From positions 42,452,682 through 42,516,681 of the forward strand of contig NC_133104.1 in the NCBI RefSeq assembly GCF_022965805.1: a stretch of 64,000 bases of DNA. Reading direction: 5' to 3'. This DNA is from Primulina eburnea. Lineage: Eukaryota > Streptophyta > Magnoliopsida > Lamiales > Gesneriaceae. The stretch's first letter is position 1. Each line of letters starts with the position of its first letter. The notes below the pieces were generated by a model. That model was not told where the DNA came from. It searched no databases and worked only from the letters and a program-made list of their open reading frames with translations. The position numbers were made by a program, and so were the translations under genes. This document shows, one piece after another, positions 25,328-38,985 of this stretch.

Positions 25328-28300
25328 TTACTGGTAGTACATAAGCTGCTGTGCAGCAGCCACGTTCCCAAAACCCCCATCGTAAATGGCTTGGCTCGCA
25401 CCAGCACCCATACCCATTGACGCTTGTTTCAGAGGGTGTTGGCCTTGGGGGTGCATGAGGGCATGAACGCCGCCCATCTTGCTCATAGCAAGTTGTCGTT
25501 CATAAGCTAGAAAATCCGCTGCAGAAAGGCCTGGTAGGAGTGCAGGGGCAGGTGGTGGGAGTGGGTTTGAGCTTGTTCCAGGTGGAGTTGGTTTGTTACC
25601 CCACGAGCACTGGAAAAGCATTGAACAGAACTTAAGAATATTAAGGTCAAGGTTGAAAATAGAATCATAGACAGACACCCATCACACACTTAAGAGTGAT
25701 AAAATTGAGAAACACATATCTGCGTCTATTTGTGTGTGTACTTCCTTTGGAAATGCTCAACACCTTTGGTTCAGTCTTTAAACTTTGAAAATAAAATGAT
25801 TGGACAAAAAAATAAGGGAAAACAGGCCCAAACAAAGGAGAAGGATGGAAGTACAGATTTCTTTGAGGAAATAAGTTATTTCAACTTTAAATGCAGTTTA
25901 CTGAAGTATTTACTCTGAATTTTTTCAAGATTTAGGGGGAAAAAGAGAACTAGGATTTTTCATAATGTAACTCTTGCAAAGATGCTCTTCATTTATGTGG
26001 TAATTAATTTTGTTGATGTGACTGCCAAAAATCATTGTGCATCATCTTGTATTGGCTCACTAATGCAATTCACTACACCATGAAAGCCTGAACCGTGTCT
26101 CATCAGTAATGAGATGCATAAGATTTTCAGCTGTACATGTTTTTGTTCGAATTAAATAAGCTGGTCGAAAACAAAAATGTAAAACAGACCTTAATTTGCT
26201 TCCCACAGAGAAATGACTGAGTATTTCCAATTGAAATAGCCATAGCGGCTTCTGCATGGGTGCTATACCTCACAAAACCAAATCCCTTATCACGCTGGAC
26301 TCGAACTTCCTCAATTGATCCAGCACCAAGGGCATGGAAATGGCGATGAAGGTCAACCTGGGTCACCTGGCAGAATAAAAGTATAGTATGTTTTTGCATG
26401 GAGTATAAACTACAAAAGAACATTTAAGTATAGACTACAAAAAAATTATGGTTGCTAAACATTATAAAGAATAGAAAAGGTTCACTTTGATATCCAAGTA
26501 ACTTCTATGATTTATAGTGCACCACTGAGGTATTGCATATTGTCTAACAAGTGATAGGAAAATAACTAGATTTAATATTTTAATGAACTTTTAAGTAAAG
26601 AAACACTGTTTACCACTTCCGTTTTCCACTTGGTCCAAATATTCCAGAACCAAAACCCACAGTCCACACACACTACTGAGGAAAAATAGATAAGCACCCA
26701 CAGAAACCTATTTATGTTTTATTGTTTCAAAGTTAAATGTATGAATGGTAGGGGGAGAATGTGAGGCGTTGAAGAGCTTCTTACCTCCGGGGCAAGATTG
26801 CCAACGTATACAGTTGTATACTGAGGATTATTCTCAGGAGCCTCACTACTAGCAAGCTCTTTGACATCGTCTGTAAAAGCAAATGATGATACTAAATTCA
26901 TATGAAACCAAAAAGGAAAATCACAATAACCACGAATAGCAAAAGTCTTGGCATGCTGTGGACGATAAGATCTTCATTTAGATGACAATAACAACCATTC
27001 TTCGTCAAACCAACCACTAACCTGAGGAGCCATTTGTCAACTCCACAACACTTTTTGCATCGGAACTCTGCTTGTCATCACTGGTACCAGCACCTTTTGT
27101 AGCCCAGTTGCAACGTATCTGCCGACTGCCGAGCCATTTTCCTGAGATGTCACATAGAGGAGCACCTAGTAAATCACTTGAACCAAATCATTAAGAGAAA
27201 CGAAATCAAACTATTCTCACCAGTTAGATCATTAATTGCGCCTTGGGCCTCCTGAATGAAAATAAAAGGATTTAATTAATCTAAAGGATGTTCTGATTAA
27301 AAACACAATTCAGATTCAAGCGATGAATACATACCAGCTGATTGCGGAAAGACACAAATCCAAACCCCCTGGAACGCCCCGTTTTTTGATCCCACATAAC
27401 CCTTGCATCACTAAGACCAACATTGTAATCAAAATCAACTAAAACTAAATCACATATCCAATATGTGGCAACACCTAAATGACTACTTCTATGCATACAA
27501 AGAAAAAATGAGAAAATATAATTACTAAGGTACACCGATTTTGTAAGGAACCCAAAAAAATTTAAATCACTTGCGTATATACAGGAGTGTGGTCAAGAGA
27601 GGATTCTTACGAACAACTTGGGTAAACGGAAAAGCATGCGAACAACATGGCATCTGTAACCTCTGGGCTAAGATCGCCAACAAAAATGTTGTAATGGCCT
27701 AAACAAATGATATTGTTGGCATGAGACAAAAATTACTAGAAATTGATTTTACACTAAACTAGTTAAACATCACAAGCATAGTGCATTAATTGGTAGACCC
27801 ACCTGATGTGTCCTCCCTCTGGCCACTAGCATAAGCCCAGTTAACTTTGATAGGCTGCCCAAAACTGAAATGAAGAAAATGATTTTATTCTAAATTACAG
27901 GAGAATATAAAGTCACATATTTAATGATTCTGACTTACAGATGCCTTCCGTTGAGGTTCATTATTGCAATTGCAGCAGATCTACGATCAAAGTAATGAAT
28001 AAATCCATAGGACGACTGAACAAAGCAAAAAAGAAGACGAACATCAACGTCATCTTAAGAGCAAAAATTCCATATCGGTACGTGCGACAATATTAGCAGG
28101 AGAGAGAATACCATACAACAATTGTACCTTGTCTTTTCTGATCAGCTTACAACCTTCAACAGGACCAGTACTAGCAAAAACTTCTTGAAGAAGCGGCTCA
28201 GTAACCTGTGTGTGGATATTTCCAACATACCTGCATTTTCTCAAGAAATAAAAAACCTAGAAGTAAAAAAAGAAAATAAAGCAAAACAAAGAAAAATAGA

Positions 28301-29611
28301 TGGATTTATGAGAATCTCTTCCAGGCATTAACAAAGAATAAGTCAATAAACGAATAAAAAACTACAAAGATTCAAAGTCATAATTAAACCTTACATTTCT
28401 TCAAATACTCAAGACTCATAAAATACCAAAAAACTGAGGACTAAAAAAATTAACATTGACTAAGCATTCCGCAGAAACAAAAACTGAAAAATATATCTTA
28501 ACAACACTCACACACTGCGGCAAGTACTTGGATCAAACCCAGGAGGCAAATTTCCACTTGGGATTGGTTCAATCTGCAAAATTGAATAAATGGGGAAAAA
28601 AAGAAATAAAGATAAAGGAAAAAAAATCTTAATAAGGGTGCCGCCAAATCCACCATCCAACCCAAGGGGAAAAACTGGAAAAGAATATACATAATGTACA
28701 TGTTGGAATGCCCCTACTGGAAGGGAAAAATAAGTATTTACAATATACACTTCAGGCTGTCATGTTATATTATTTAAAATCTAATTCCGTTGGACTTAAC
28801 AATGAAAAAACACTTTCACTGCAAGCTTCTAAGTTCTAATAAAGGTAGAGAATACAACACAGTTCAGGCCGTATAACTCTACAAGTCTACTGTAGTGAAA
28901 TGGGGATACTCTGAATCTCTGATGCAGCACTAATATGTCCGAACAAAAGTAAAATCGACTAAAACATGGCGTATACAATGAACAATCCAATATTAACAGT
29001 CACCAATTGGATTTCTCAGAAAATAACCAAAATGGCTTCATACAATAAAAGCTGCTCAAGGACTTTTTCACTAAAGATAGATAAGCAAAGAAGGAACGAC
29101 AAAGAATTCATTTAGGTGAAAACCAAAACCTTCCATGACAAAATGACTCTTCGCGAGATAAAAAGACGGGACACTTCGTGAACCCTCTTGATAAAACATT
29201 ATCTGCATACTGAAAGCAAGCAGCCAAACGAGAACTCGATTGCAACTCGACAAACTAGAGGAGATGTGGGAAGCCCCAAACACACAGAAAGTAAACAGTA
29301 TGAATGGACCTTCGAAAACGGAACATAGTCGCACAACTCCTACTCGCTAAAATTTGCAGAAAGGACTGAACAATTAATAGCACCGGACTAATCTCAAAAG
29401 CGTACCAAAAGAGAGAGAGAACGAAAATTATCGCGATCACAAAAAACAAAGAGTCATAGACTCACTCCGACTAAGAAACTATAACAAATCCGAGTCTCGG
29501 AAAAACCTGAGGAGCAGCTAAGAGACCAGGGTGATACAGAGACTGCTGTTGAAGGAGAACTTGCTGCATCAAAGCCTGTTGCTGTTGCTGCTTCAGCCTT
29601 TGATTCTGCAT
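25328..29611 (-). CDS. Oligouridylate-binding protein, UBP1 type (three RRMs)
   Basis: Twelve minus-strand exons join in phase: 29507-29611, 28512-28573, 28128-28230, 27939-28015, 27803-27864, 27611-27698, 27335-27410, 27221-27251, 27022-27141, 26785-26870, 26190-26366 and 25328-25609. The product is about 422 residues. After a Gln-rich start ([20 protein letters not shown]) come RRM1 (about 56-133, VYVGNI and SSYGFIHYF), RRM2 (about 140-218, IFVGDL and SRGFGFVSF) and RRM3 (about 261-337, VYVGNL and KGFGFVRY). A Pro- and Ala-rich tail ends in [13 protein letters not shown]1 proteins are TIA-1-like factors that bind U-rich RNA, affect splicing and stability in the nucleus, and join cytoplasmic stress granules. 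All donors and acceptors look canonical and no lesion is seen. Confidence 0.93.
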
Positions 29612-31535
29612 CTCTGTCAGATTTCAAATGAAATGGTTGCGAAACAATCGATTATACAATTTTCTCAAGGGCTCGAGGATGGGTAGGGTTTGTGGGGAGG
29701 AAAAGGGGTAAATGCCTCGAACGACAAAGAAAAACGAAAAAAAAAAAATAGGAAAGAAAAAAAAGCAGAAAATTAGAGGCGACACTTAAAAAGGGGAAAT
29801 GTAAGTGGAGTTTTGCATATTTATAGCACGAGATTTTACCCGTCCCGACGTCACGCGGTAAGAAGCGAGATTCATTCTCCGTTAGGTATTACTAATTACA
29901 CCAAAACTTACTCATCAATTAATTTTGTGACACGAATATCTAATCTAATTCGAATAATGAAAAATCATGATAAATAAAAATTAAGTTGATCGTCTTATTA
30001 AAAAATATTTGTAAGACCGTCTCATGAGTGATTTATTCTTTTAACTAAGGACCGGGTTTAGGAACTCGATCTAATTAAAGAATTTTATTTCATTTTTAAT
30101 GTCGTGATAACATAAAAATAGTTATAACCGTAATTAATATTTTAATTACTACTATTATTACTTAGAATGCTATTATTATATAAAAAAATTTAAAATTAAT
30201 GGTGTTTGTTTTTTATTTGAATTAATACATTTTATAATTGATATCATAGTTTTTTTTATATAATTGTTCAAATTATTCTCGGATATGAATATATGATTCA
30301 AGCTATCTATGAATGTAGAATAATTTCATAAAAGTTATAAAATTGTTCAAATATTAATAATTTTTATAAAAAAAATTATATTATGTGTATTAATAATTTT
30401 TAGGTGTTGCGGGTATGTATACATATACAATTTTGATATATTTCATACTCATTGTACAAACTTGAGCACCGATGAGGTGACTCACATATTAGATGCACAA
30501 TATTTCTATGTTACATCATCGGTGTTCACATCTTATAATTTTAAGTTTAGAGGTCTTCAGCCCAGCTCCTACTTAGATATATTCGAGTTCGAGTGGAAAC
30601 ATTAAAATTTTAATATGTTTTGCTCATATTCAATTCGAATCACGATTCGAAATATTCGAACATGTTTGAGAACTACTCGAAATAAAGATTCCAAATATAT
30701 ATTTATATTATATCAATAAAAATATTAAAGCTCACAAACATTTGGTAACTATCGAACATAATATTTTGCAATTGGGTTCGGTTCGAATTCAATAAGTTTT
30801 GAATATAAACCAAATATTTACAGAATCGACTCGAAAAACTCATTGGCTAAGCTTGATTTGTCTTACACCCACACTATCATTTACCATTTCTCAAATTTTA
30901 TGAAGTAAAATATTAAGATTTTCTTGACAATAAGCGATTTTTAAATTATGTCTCAAATATGTTTATATGATGTAATATCAATATTTTGGATTTTTGTTAA
31001 ATTTACTCAACATCAATAAAATTTTGACCCTGTGATGAATTAACCCCAACGACTCTAGTGTTTACATTTAAAAGAGAAACGAACATCCACATTTTCTTTC
31101 CACAAAAAAACAAAAATTGAATCCGTTCAATTAATATTAAGTTAAGAGTAATAATTTCATCAACTTTCTTTTAAAAAAATTAATTTCATAAATCGATATT
31201 ATAAATTAAAATAATAATAATAATAATATCCCTCAAACCTAAACAGAACAATAATGACAAAAACTCGTATGAGATGGTCTCATGGGACGTATTTATGAGA
31301 CGGATCTCTTATTTAGGTCATCCATGAAAAAGTATTACTTTTTATTGTGAATATCGGTAGGGTTGACCGTCTCACAGATTAAGATTCGTGAGACGGTCTC
31401 ACATGAGACTCACTAATAATAAAATAAGCGAACGTAAACCCTAACTGGTAGTTGTGATCAAGAGTACACGATCAAATGATGATTAATTACCAGATAACAA
31501 TATATAACAATCCATACTCGAACGCCAAATAAAGG
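29612..31535. other. Intergenic, UBP1 promoter side
   Basis: The first 250 bases presumably hold the UBP1 leader and promoter; a GACGTC palindrome lies at about 29847. The remainder is AT-rich with an isolated GACCGTCTCATGAG scrap near 30015 and a MITE at 31267-31412. No gene is supported. Confidence 0.4.
31267..31412. mobile_element. GTGAGAC/GTCTCAC MITE copy
   Basis: Starts GTATGAGATGGTCTCATGG, carries TATTACTTTTTATTGTGAAT and ends GTGAGACGGTCTCACATGAG. The core is about 20 bases shorter than in the copy at 52052 because the TATGCTAAGAGTATTAC unit is missing. It lies just beyond the 3' end of the JAZ gene. Confidence 0.75.
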
Positions 31536-33348
31536 CTATAATTTGAGGTCCAGGAGTTCATCTCCTTTGGATGAAGAAGAGGCTGCATGTTCTTGATCTG
31601 GGTATGGCCCTCTCGCAGAAGCTCTGTTCCACCAATGTCAAGAATCAAAAACAAAAATTTAGAAAATTAATTTTATTCCCATAATTCACTAACAAAAACA
31701 GTCATTAATGAAATCTACAGCACAAAAAGGTCCATTAATTTTCCCAGTTTCTACCCTTTACAAGGCTTCATGCTAACGAAATCGGTTTGTTTCTACCATA
31801 GGTCCTCGTCCTGGAGCCAAATCGAACCACGGACAACCTGTTTGGAATCGATCTAGATAGGCTCGAGACTTGCACACCGATTTTCGAACTCAAAACCTTA
31901 TTCAAAGCAACTCATCTCTTTCAGATATTGATTGATATGCTTTGTGTTTATACCAATAAATTAAGCATCTCAACAAAGTTAAAATACATCAGAGGGAGGG
32001 ATACCTTTCTTTCCTCTTCTCAAGGAACCGATGAACTGAAGACCTCCTAGCAATTGGCAAATCTGATTACACAAAAACCACATTCTGTTTTAGACTTGTA
32101 TCTTTTAGCAAGCTTTATGATCTTTTTTTTTCGAAAAAACTAATATTAACCAAGTAGTCCTGTAGTTTGATTACCAGATCCATTAATTTCAGGCTGCGGA
32201 GAAATGCACACAACGGTTCCAGAGCTCAACCCCATGTCGCCACTCCCCGTGTTCGGTACGTCCTTAGAGGTGTTGGACGAGATGCCACCAGCTTTTTGGT
32301 GACCAATAACTTCTGATCTTGTTTTGTCCTTACAGCTGTTCGACGATATGAAGCCAGCCGTGGTTTGGAAACTGGGTACTGGTGGAAGTCCGTCTCGTGA
32401 GAAAGGTGTTGTAGCCGCTACAGCGCTGGGGCTTGGGTTTTGATGCAAGATGTTCGACACAAGGCCACCGGAGATGCGGGGGCTGCCTTTGCTGGCAAAT
32501 TTTACTAGCTCTTTTGCTTTGTCCGCTGGACAACTATCGAATACCAGGACCCGGCCGCCATAAAATATGGTCAGCTGAGCAGTCTCGGGTTCAATCTTTT
32601 TTGCCTCTTTGCTGGAAATAATAATGAAAAAATATCACTCTGTTGATGATTGACGACCACAGATTATAAAAAGCTAAGTTGGAAGATTATGGGTGCTAAA
32701 GGGAGATTCTTGATTCACCCAGTAGGAAAAATGAACCTTTTGGTGTATTTCTCTGGTGTATCTTCGAGCAAATTGACGGAGCAATCAGGCCTGGCGGGAC
32801 GAGGGAACGAATCCGTGGAAGGTCGTACTGGTTTATCCATATTGGTCAGTAAATTAACAGTTGAAGAAGCTGATGCGGCATGAGCAGATCCGGATTTCAC
32901 TGTCGATTAACAAGTATAAAAATGACTTGTAAAACTAAAAAATGAGCGAAAAAGGTAACATATTCAGAATCATAACTCGAAAGTAGAAAATTTGCAAAGT
33001 TAATACAAGCATTTAAAGTCTTTCATATCCTGCCGGCTGCAGATCTTATTATTAATTCCCTCACAAATCTCAATATATATAATATAGGACTCAGATTTAA
33101 CAGTTCTAAAGTCTAAAACAGAAATAGCAGATATGAAAGGAAAAAATTACACGAGGAGAATAAAACATAGAAATCTTACTTATAGATTCGAGGCTTTCGA
33201 TTTTCCCATCAATCTCAAGATTGAAATCTCTGAGGCTACCTTTCTTCTTGATATACCGACTCAAAAGGTTGCAAGTATGCATAAAACTCGACCTTTCCGG
33301 CACCTTTCCGGGCCTCCGTCCGTCTGAGAACTGCTGTAATCCCGACAT
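31536..33348 (-). CDS. JAZ repressor (TIFY10/JAZ1-like)
   Basis: Five minus-strand exons, 33180-33348, 32737-32899, 32151-32611, 32005-32062 and 31536-31623, give about 312 residues in phase. The N-terminus ([34 protein letters not shown]) matches JAZ1-type proteins. The TIFY/ZIM motif is TIFYGG at residues 125-130; it mediates dimerisation and NINJA binding. The Jas motif begins [19 protein letters not shown] at 265 and continues to GPY near 291; in this family it binds MYC2 and acts as the COI1-jasmonate degron. The extreme C-terminus is DELLDLKL, whose last five residues fit the LxLxL EAR pattern. The upstream GTG in frame is not a start; ATG at 33348 is chosen. Nuclear jasmonate repressor by family knowledge. 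Confidence 0.93.
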
Positions 33349-33657
33349 ATCCACCTATCGAAAACAGCCCTCGATTTGTTCAGCCCAGATCTTCAAATTT
33401 CAGCCACGAATTTTTCAATCTATATTCTTGCACACACTTTCCTTTTCTTGAACCTAAACTGAAATACATAAAACTCAAACTAATTGGCCAAAAGAGTTGG
33501 GGAGGCGAGATGAATCCGCATTTCTGGTAATTAATAATAGCTAAAAATAATCAAAATCTAGAGCTCTGAAATCGGATCAACTATCGTGAGGTGTGATACA
33601 AAAACTGTCGAGGTGATAATAATTTTTCTAGAGCGAACGTATTAACGGGGGATTTAG

Positions 33658-33663
33658 CACGTG
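33658..33663. promoter_or_regulatory. G-box (CACGTG) upstream of the JAZ gene
   Basis: A perfect CACGTG about 310 bp upstream of the JAZ start codon, in GTGATAA context. MYC2-type bHLH factors bind G-boxes in JAZ promoters and JAZ genes are jasmonate-induced, so this is a plausible feedback site. The transcription start was not determined. Confidence 0.55.
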
Positions 33664-35619
33664 ATAATTGCCTTTTGAGACGAAGCAAAGAGAAAGATAA
33701 GGAAGTGGTGGGACCCAAGGAAAGAAAAATAAGAAGTAAATGGATGTAAGAAACACGAGTTTTTATATTCTGATTTGTTTATTTTTTTTTAGAGACGCTT
33801 TGTTTGGAGGGTATCGAATTATTGGGTTTGGCACACATGTTTTTCAAGTGCTTTGATATTTGTACCTACGATAACAAATATTTTCCAGCCCTACGATTCT
33901 TTTCCCAACATGTACTTTACAAGGAAAAAAACTGTATTTTCTGTGATTTTAATCAAATTCATTTATTTTTTTTGGTAATTTTAAACATCTTTAATTGAGA
34001 GTGTTGATGCGGTAGTGTACATGTCAATACGTCAACATCACATCAACGTCATATTGATGTCACGTATTAAAAAAATTTGTATAACAGATTAAAACTGACA
34101 ATATAGAAAACCGAAATGGAAAATTGATAAATATATAAAAATAGGCTTTTTCCTATAAATAGTATGGTCGAAAAATAAACGATATAATTGATATTGTGCA
34201 TTTAACCCATTGTTTTTCCTTAAACAAAAATGAAGTATGTGGACGTGTGACGAGTGATATGGCGCCAATAGACGTGTGACGAGGATGCGATTGGGAGCCA
34301 TGGGATAGTGATCTGACGTGTATGATCGAAGGGGTGTTATGGTTCGTGATCGTGACCATTGGATGGCGAATGGTTGGATCGGATATCAATCTAGAGCGAT
34401 CAAATGTATACGAAGACAAGTGCACCATCGAGAAGGATGCTATCTGGTCTGCCAAATTCGAATCTAATATAGAGGATGCCTTGAGTGGTGATTCGTTGAT
34501 CTAAAGATGATCACATTAGATTCAATCGCATTCACAACTAATTACAAAAAGGTCCCATCAAAGTGCAACCTTTGGAAACTTGTACATAGAACTCAATATC
34601 AGGAGAAGTCTATTTACATGAAAGAATTACGTTGAATAAAGTAGAGCAAGAAACACCCCCCGAGTGCCTTCATATGTCGGAACTCTGTAATTTTTTAGAC
34701 CACAAAAAATTAGAAAATACATTTACTTTCGTCCAATATCGTCCAATATATATATTGTTGCATAACAATTTCATTTTTCATATCTGAAAGTTCGAAAAAC
34801 ATATTTTGTCTGTCTGGTTTTGTAAATTGGAGTGATCTTATTAAAAAAAGTCATTTATCGGAAGATGATTGTCATTTTCCATCATCGTCGTGTGTTGAGT
34901 AAATTTATCTTATATATATATATATAAAATTCAAACTCTAATATCGACTTTTATTTTACCCTTCTCTAGTTCCGTCTATTTTTGCAGCATACTATGTGAC
35001 AACCTACGAATAGTTTTGGATATGCACCTCTTCTGACACCAACATTTTTCATTAAGATTTTTGAACGGAGTTTTTTTTTATTATTATTAATATTAACACT
35101 GCCTGAAGTTGATATTTTATGCCACAATCGCAAAATATAATGGCTAACAAAAGACGGGGATGAAATTGAACGCGGTTTTGGGCGAGAGGAATGCTGACTT
35201 TTCTTTCCAGCAGCTTCTTGAAATTAATGATTTTTTATTATTTTTTAATTAAAGAACTTTCGATTCTCCAATAAATAGATATTATGTTCAAAATATATAT
35301 ATATATGTTTACAATTAAAATGTAATACTAATAATAATAAATATTACACGTGTGAATAAAGAAATGATAACAACACTAATTTACGGTTTTACCTGCCGAC
35401 AGCCCCATTCTCGGGAGAAAAGTCAAATCAGCTTGCTTGGTATTAAATAAATATTTAAATGTGTATTGATTTATATAATTAAATAATGCATTTAAAAATA
35501 AAACCCACGTGGAAAATTCATTATGAAGAGGGCGTTGTCCAACTTGCACACGATTTTTGGAAACCTGTGGTGCGGACTGGCGGGTGGTATTCTATGGAGC
35601 CCCTTGTTTGTTTTTTTTT

Positions 35620-35622
<3 letters not shown>
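33664..35622. other. Intergenic, with one GC-balanced segment
   Basis: Mostly AT-rich. From about 34228 to 34504 base composition is much more balanced, GACGTGTGACGAG occurs twice (34231 and 34271), and a 60-codon plus-strand frame is open. I recognise no protein in it; it could be regulatory sequence or an eroded element. Confidence 0.35.

Positions 35623-35667
<45 letters not shown>
35623..35667. repeat. (TA)n microsatellite
   Basis: Uninterrupted TA dinucleotide run of about 44 bases after a T-rich stretch. Confidence 0.95.
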
Positions 35668-35819
35668 AATATGTGAATCGGCCACTACTACGATAATTAT
35701 AAAAAAAAATAATATATATTTTAACAATACTTTTTTATTCTTTTACTATACTCACTAGAAATTTAGGGTCCGATTCCAACAAATGTTATCAGTCCAAACA
35801 CAGACTTTGAAATTGTCAT

Positions 35820-37280
35820 AAGCCTGAAATCACGAATAAGACCGTTAGAAGAGGACCGGAAGGGTGACCTAGCGTAGCCCCTCCGACCCTCAAGTCAGAG
35901 ACTGGAGATAAAAGCAGAGAACAGCTAAGAGTGCTGATGAAAAACAATATAGTGAATGAATGAATTAAACACTCAAACCTTATATTTATAAAAAAATACA
36001 TGGGTCTTTGATGTTTATGTCCTCCATTTAGACTAAGGATGTGCCAGAGATAGTGAACACTTCCATGTGATATCACTTTATATAGTTTTTTTTACAGTTT
36101 ATTTAGTCTTTCGAGATGATTATAACAATTCATTTCCAACTCATCGAAAATTAGTTTTAAAGGCAACAACCATCCCGTTACAATTGTGTATGTGTGTGTC
36201 TATATATATGGTTTTGATATGTTGCACTTTACCGTGCATACTTATGTGAGCATCGATAATGTGTCAACTTATCGGAAGACGATGTGTAGTTTTTATAAAA
36301 ACTATATTGTGAAAAATAACCATTCGTGGAAGAATTTGATGGGCACACATCTCTTCAGTTTTTTTTAGTATTTCAAAGTGCCAACCAAACAAACATAAAT
36401 AAAGCATTATTGTCATCACAAAATCTTATTTTTAGTTATAAGAAAGATATTATAAAGTAAATAAATAAATATGATGAAAAATTAAGAATCTGTCATCCAC
36501 ACATGAAATTGACTTCATTAAATTCCATCATCGCCTTCTTCAAAAGTATATTTTATTATTCTTCTCACATCAATCAATTATTAGAAAATGATAAAAATTA
36601 GCATTGTACCATGTATTTTCGTAAGAACTCACAACATAAACAGTCACAACATTATTTAATTTAATAATGAAAAAATTTGCTTACATCATTCTAAAATTGT
36701 ATTAGGCTTTAAACAAATTTATTTTATAACTTTAAATTCTTCATTTGATTTTCACAAATATAAATATAATTTCAACAATATATAATCTGATATCATCAGA
36801 TATGATATTTTTAGTTTTTATTTGATTAAATTTGCGCGTAAACATAAAATAAAAACAGTATAAAACAATAATATGTGTTAGTTGGCAAGAAAATTTGATT
36901 AGATTTTTTTTGGTGTTAATATAATAGATGGATGATGTGAACACACAAAGGCGAGAGAGAGTTTCAAAAACAGAACCCGTCGTTGATTGTTTCCTCTTTA
37001 TATTCCATGAATGAGCTCCTCGATATTAGGTCCAAACAAGACTTTGGATATTCGGCCCATTTTTCACCGAGGTAAGTTGCCCGTAATGAATTTTATGTAC
37101 GCTCTTATAAATATCAAATTTGAGTGTTCAATTCATTCATTCATTATATTAGCTTTCAGCAGTACTAATAGCCCTTATCTCATTCTATTATCAGTACCTG
37201 ACTTGAGCGTTTGAAGGGCTACGACAAGACACCCTCGTGGTCTCCTTCTAACGGTCTCCTTCGTGATTTCAGGCTTAGAG
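35820..37280. mobile_element. Element with long inverted arms (about 210 bp each)
   Basis: The left arm (about 35820-36035) starts AAGCCTGAAATCACGAA and runs through GACCGTTAGAAGAGGACC, CGTAGCCCCTCCGACC, CTCAAGTCAG and AATGAATGAATTAAACACTC. The right arm (about 37062-37280) carries the same order in reverse complement, with CGTGATTTCAGGCTT at its outer end. About 1 kb of AT-rich sequence without a transposase lies between. This fits a non-autonomous DNA transposon with long terminal inverted repeats, or two opposed copies of one element; the superfamily is not determined. Confidence 0.6.
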
Positions 37281-37432
37281 TAAATTCTAGATCTGAATTC
37301 GAAATAATATCATCTATTGGAATCAAACCTTATATTTATAGTGAGTATCACTTGGCGCCGTATGTGAAAATATTGAGATGAGACGTAGAGATAGTAGGTC
37401 GGAGAGCGAGCAGCAGAAAGTATCGTCGTTAG

Positions 37433-37590
37433 AGATGTCAATGGGGTGGGTATGAGGTGGGTTTGGCTAAACTCAAAACCTGTCCCATGAAGAAAATTTT
37501 GACCTATTACCCGTCCCACCCCGGTTAAATATTCTTTGGACCCATCCGACCTCGAATATGAAACGGGGCCGATAGACCCGTGAGACACGA
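37433..37590. mobile_element. Short G-rich/C-rich MITE-like element
   Basis: Begins AGAGATGTCAATGGGGTGGG and continues into CCGTCCCACCCCGG and GACCCATCCGACC, so the two halves can pair. Such GATGTCAATGGGG starts are common in plant hAT-type MITEs. The right boundary is uncertain. Confidence 0.45.
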
Positions 37591-38922
37591 ATGTTTTTTA
37601 AATAAAAAGACTAATATTTTTTCTCACATGACTGAATTGTGTTTACGTTCTTTGATCCATAACAAAATTTTTTTGCACTTTCTAAGCTAACATGTGTTTT
37701 CGAATGAAAATCGATACAAAACATTAAAAATATGGTATTAATATATGATATTTGAGTACCAATTATTTCATATCTGGTTTCAATATTTGAATTTTTGAGT
37801 ATCTAAACATGAATGACAAATATTAATATTAATGACACAGTTATTTTTTCGTATAAAAATCAGTATAAAACATTGAAAACATAATACTAATATATATGAG
37901 TGAGTATAAACTATTTCATATATGTTGTTGATATATTGTTTTTGAGTATCTAAACATGTGTAGAAAATGATGATATTAATAAAATTGGAATAATTTTATA
38001 ATTTTATACTAAACTCTTATCTTTTGTAGCAAATCTAAAAAATTTAGTGATCAAATATCATATATCATTACTGTATTTTCAATGTTTTGTACCGGTTTTC
38101 ATCCGAAAAGACATTATCTTATATCATTATCATATTTTCAATATTTTGCACTAATTTTCATACGAAAAAACAAATAAGATGTATCATTAATAACAATATT
38201 TACTATATATGTTTGAGTACTAAAAAATATATATTAATACTAAATTTGAAACATTTAGTACTTGGATATTATAAATTAGTATCATATTTTTAATATTTTA
38301 TATTAATTTTCATTTAAGAAATGGAAAATAGATTCAAGGAGTTCAAAGATATTTTTCTTACACGAGGATAATTTGTTTTTGAGGATTTTTGATTAATTTA
38401 CCGATAGATATAAACATTTAATCAAGTGCCTAGTTTATAGGAAGTCGACCTTCGGAAAACTTTGAATGTAATTGTTATGCAGAAAAATTTCAACTCAAAA
38501 ATTTGACAAATTCGCCTTTCATATGCTTATCCAGTTGTGGGAGTTAAATAGGGATTTATTATATAAGTATATATCATATGACTGTGTTGACTCGATTTAT
38601 ATTTAAAAAAAACAATAATTTTGATATAAAACAATATTTTTCTCATGAACCAGGTCAGATAGAGGAGATTTGTTTCACAAAATTAACTTATAAAATAGTC
38701 TCATAAAAGTTTTTATGAAATTATAATTATGACCCTTAAGTCGAACGAAATTATTTTAGTTTGAGTTATACCAAATTTATATTTCGTTTTAAAGCCTGTC
38801 TTTTTTTTTTTGGGAACTTTTTTTCTATAAAATTAAATCAATACAACAAGCTGGTTTTCGACGATGACGTTGTCTATCATGATTGAATATGATAGAATTT
38901 GAAAAAACTTAACTTTGAATGG

Positions 38923-38985
<63 letters not shown>

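Noticed and set aside
34322..34504. 60-codon plus-strand frame
   Set aside because: No known motif and no splice partner; composition alone does not make it a gene.
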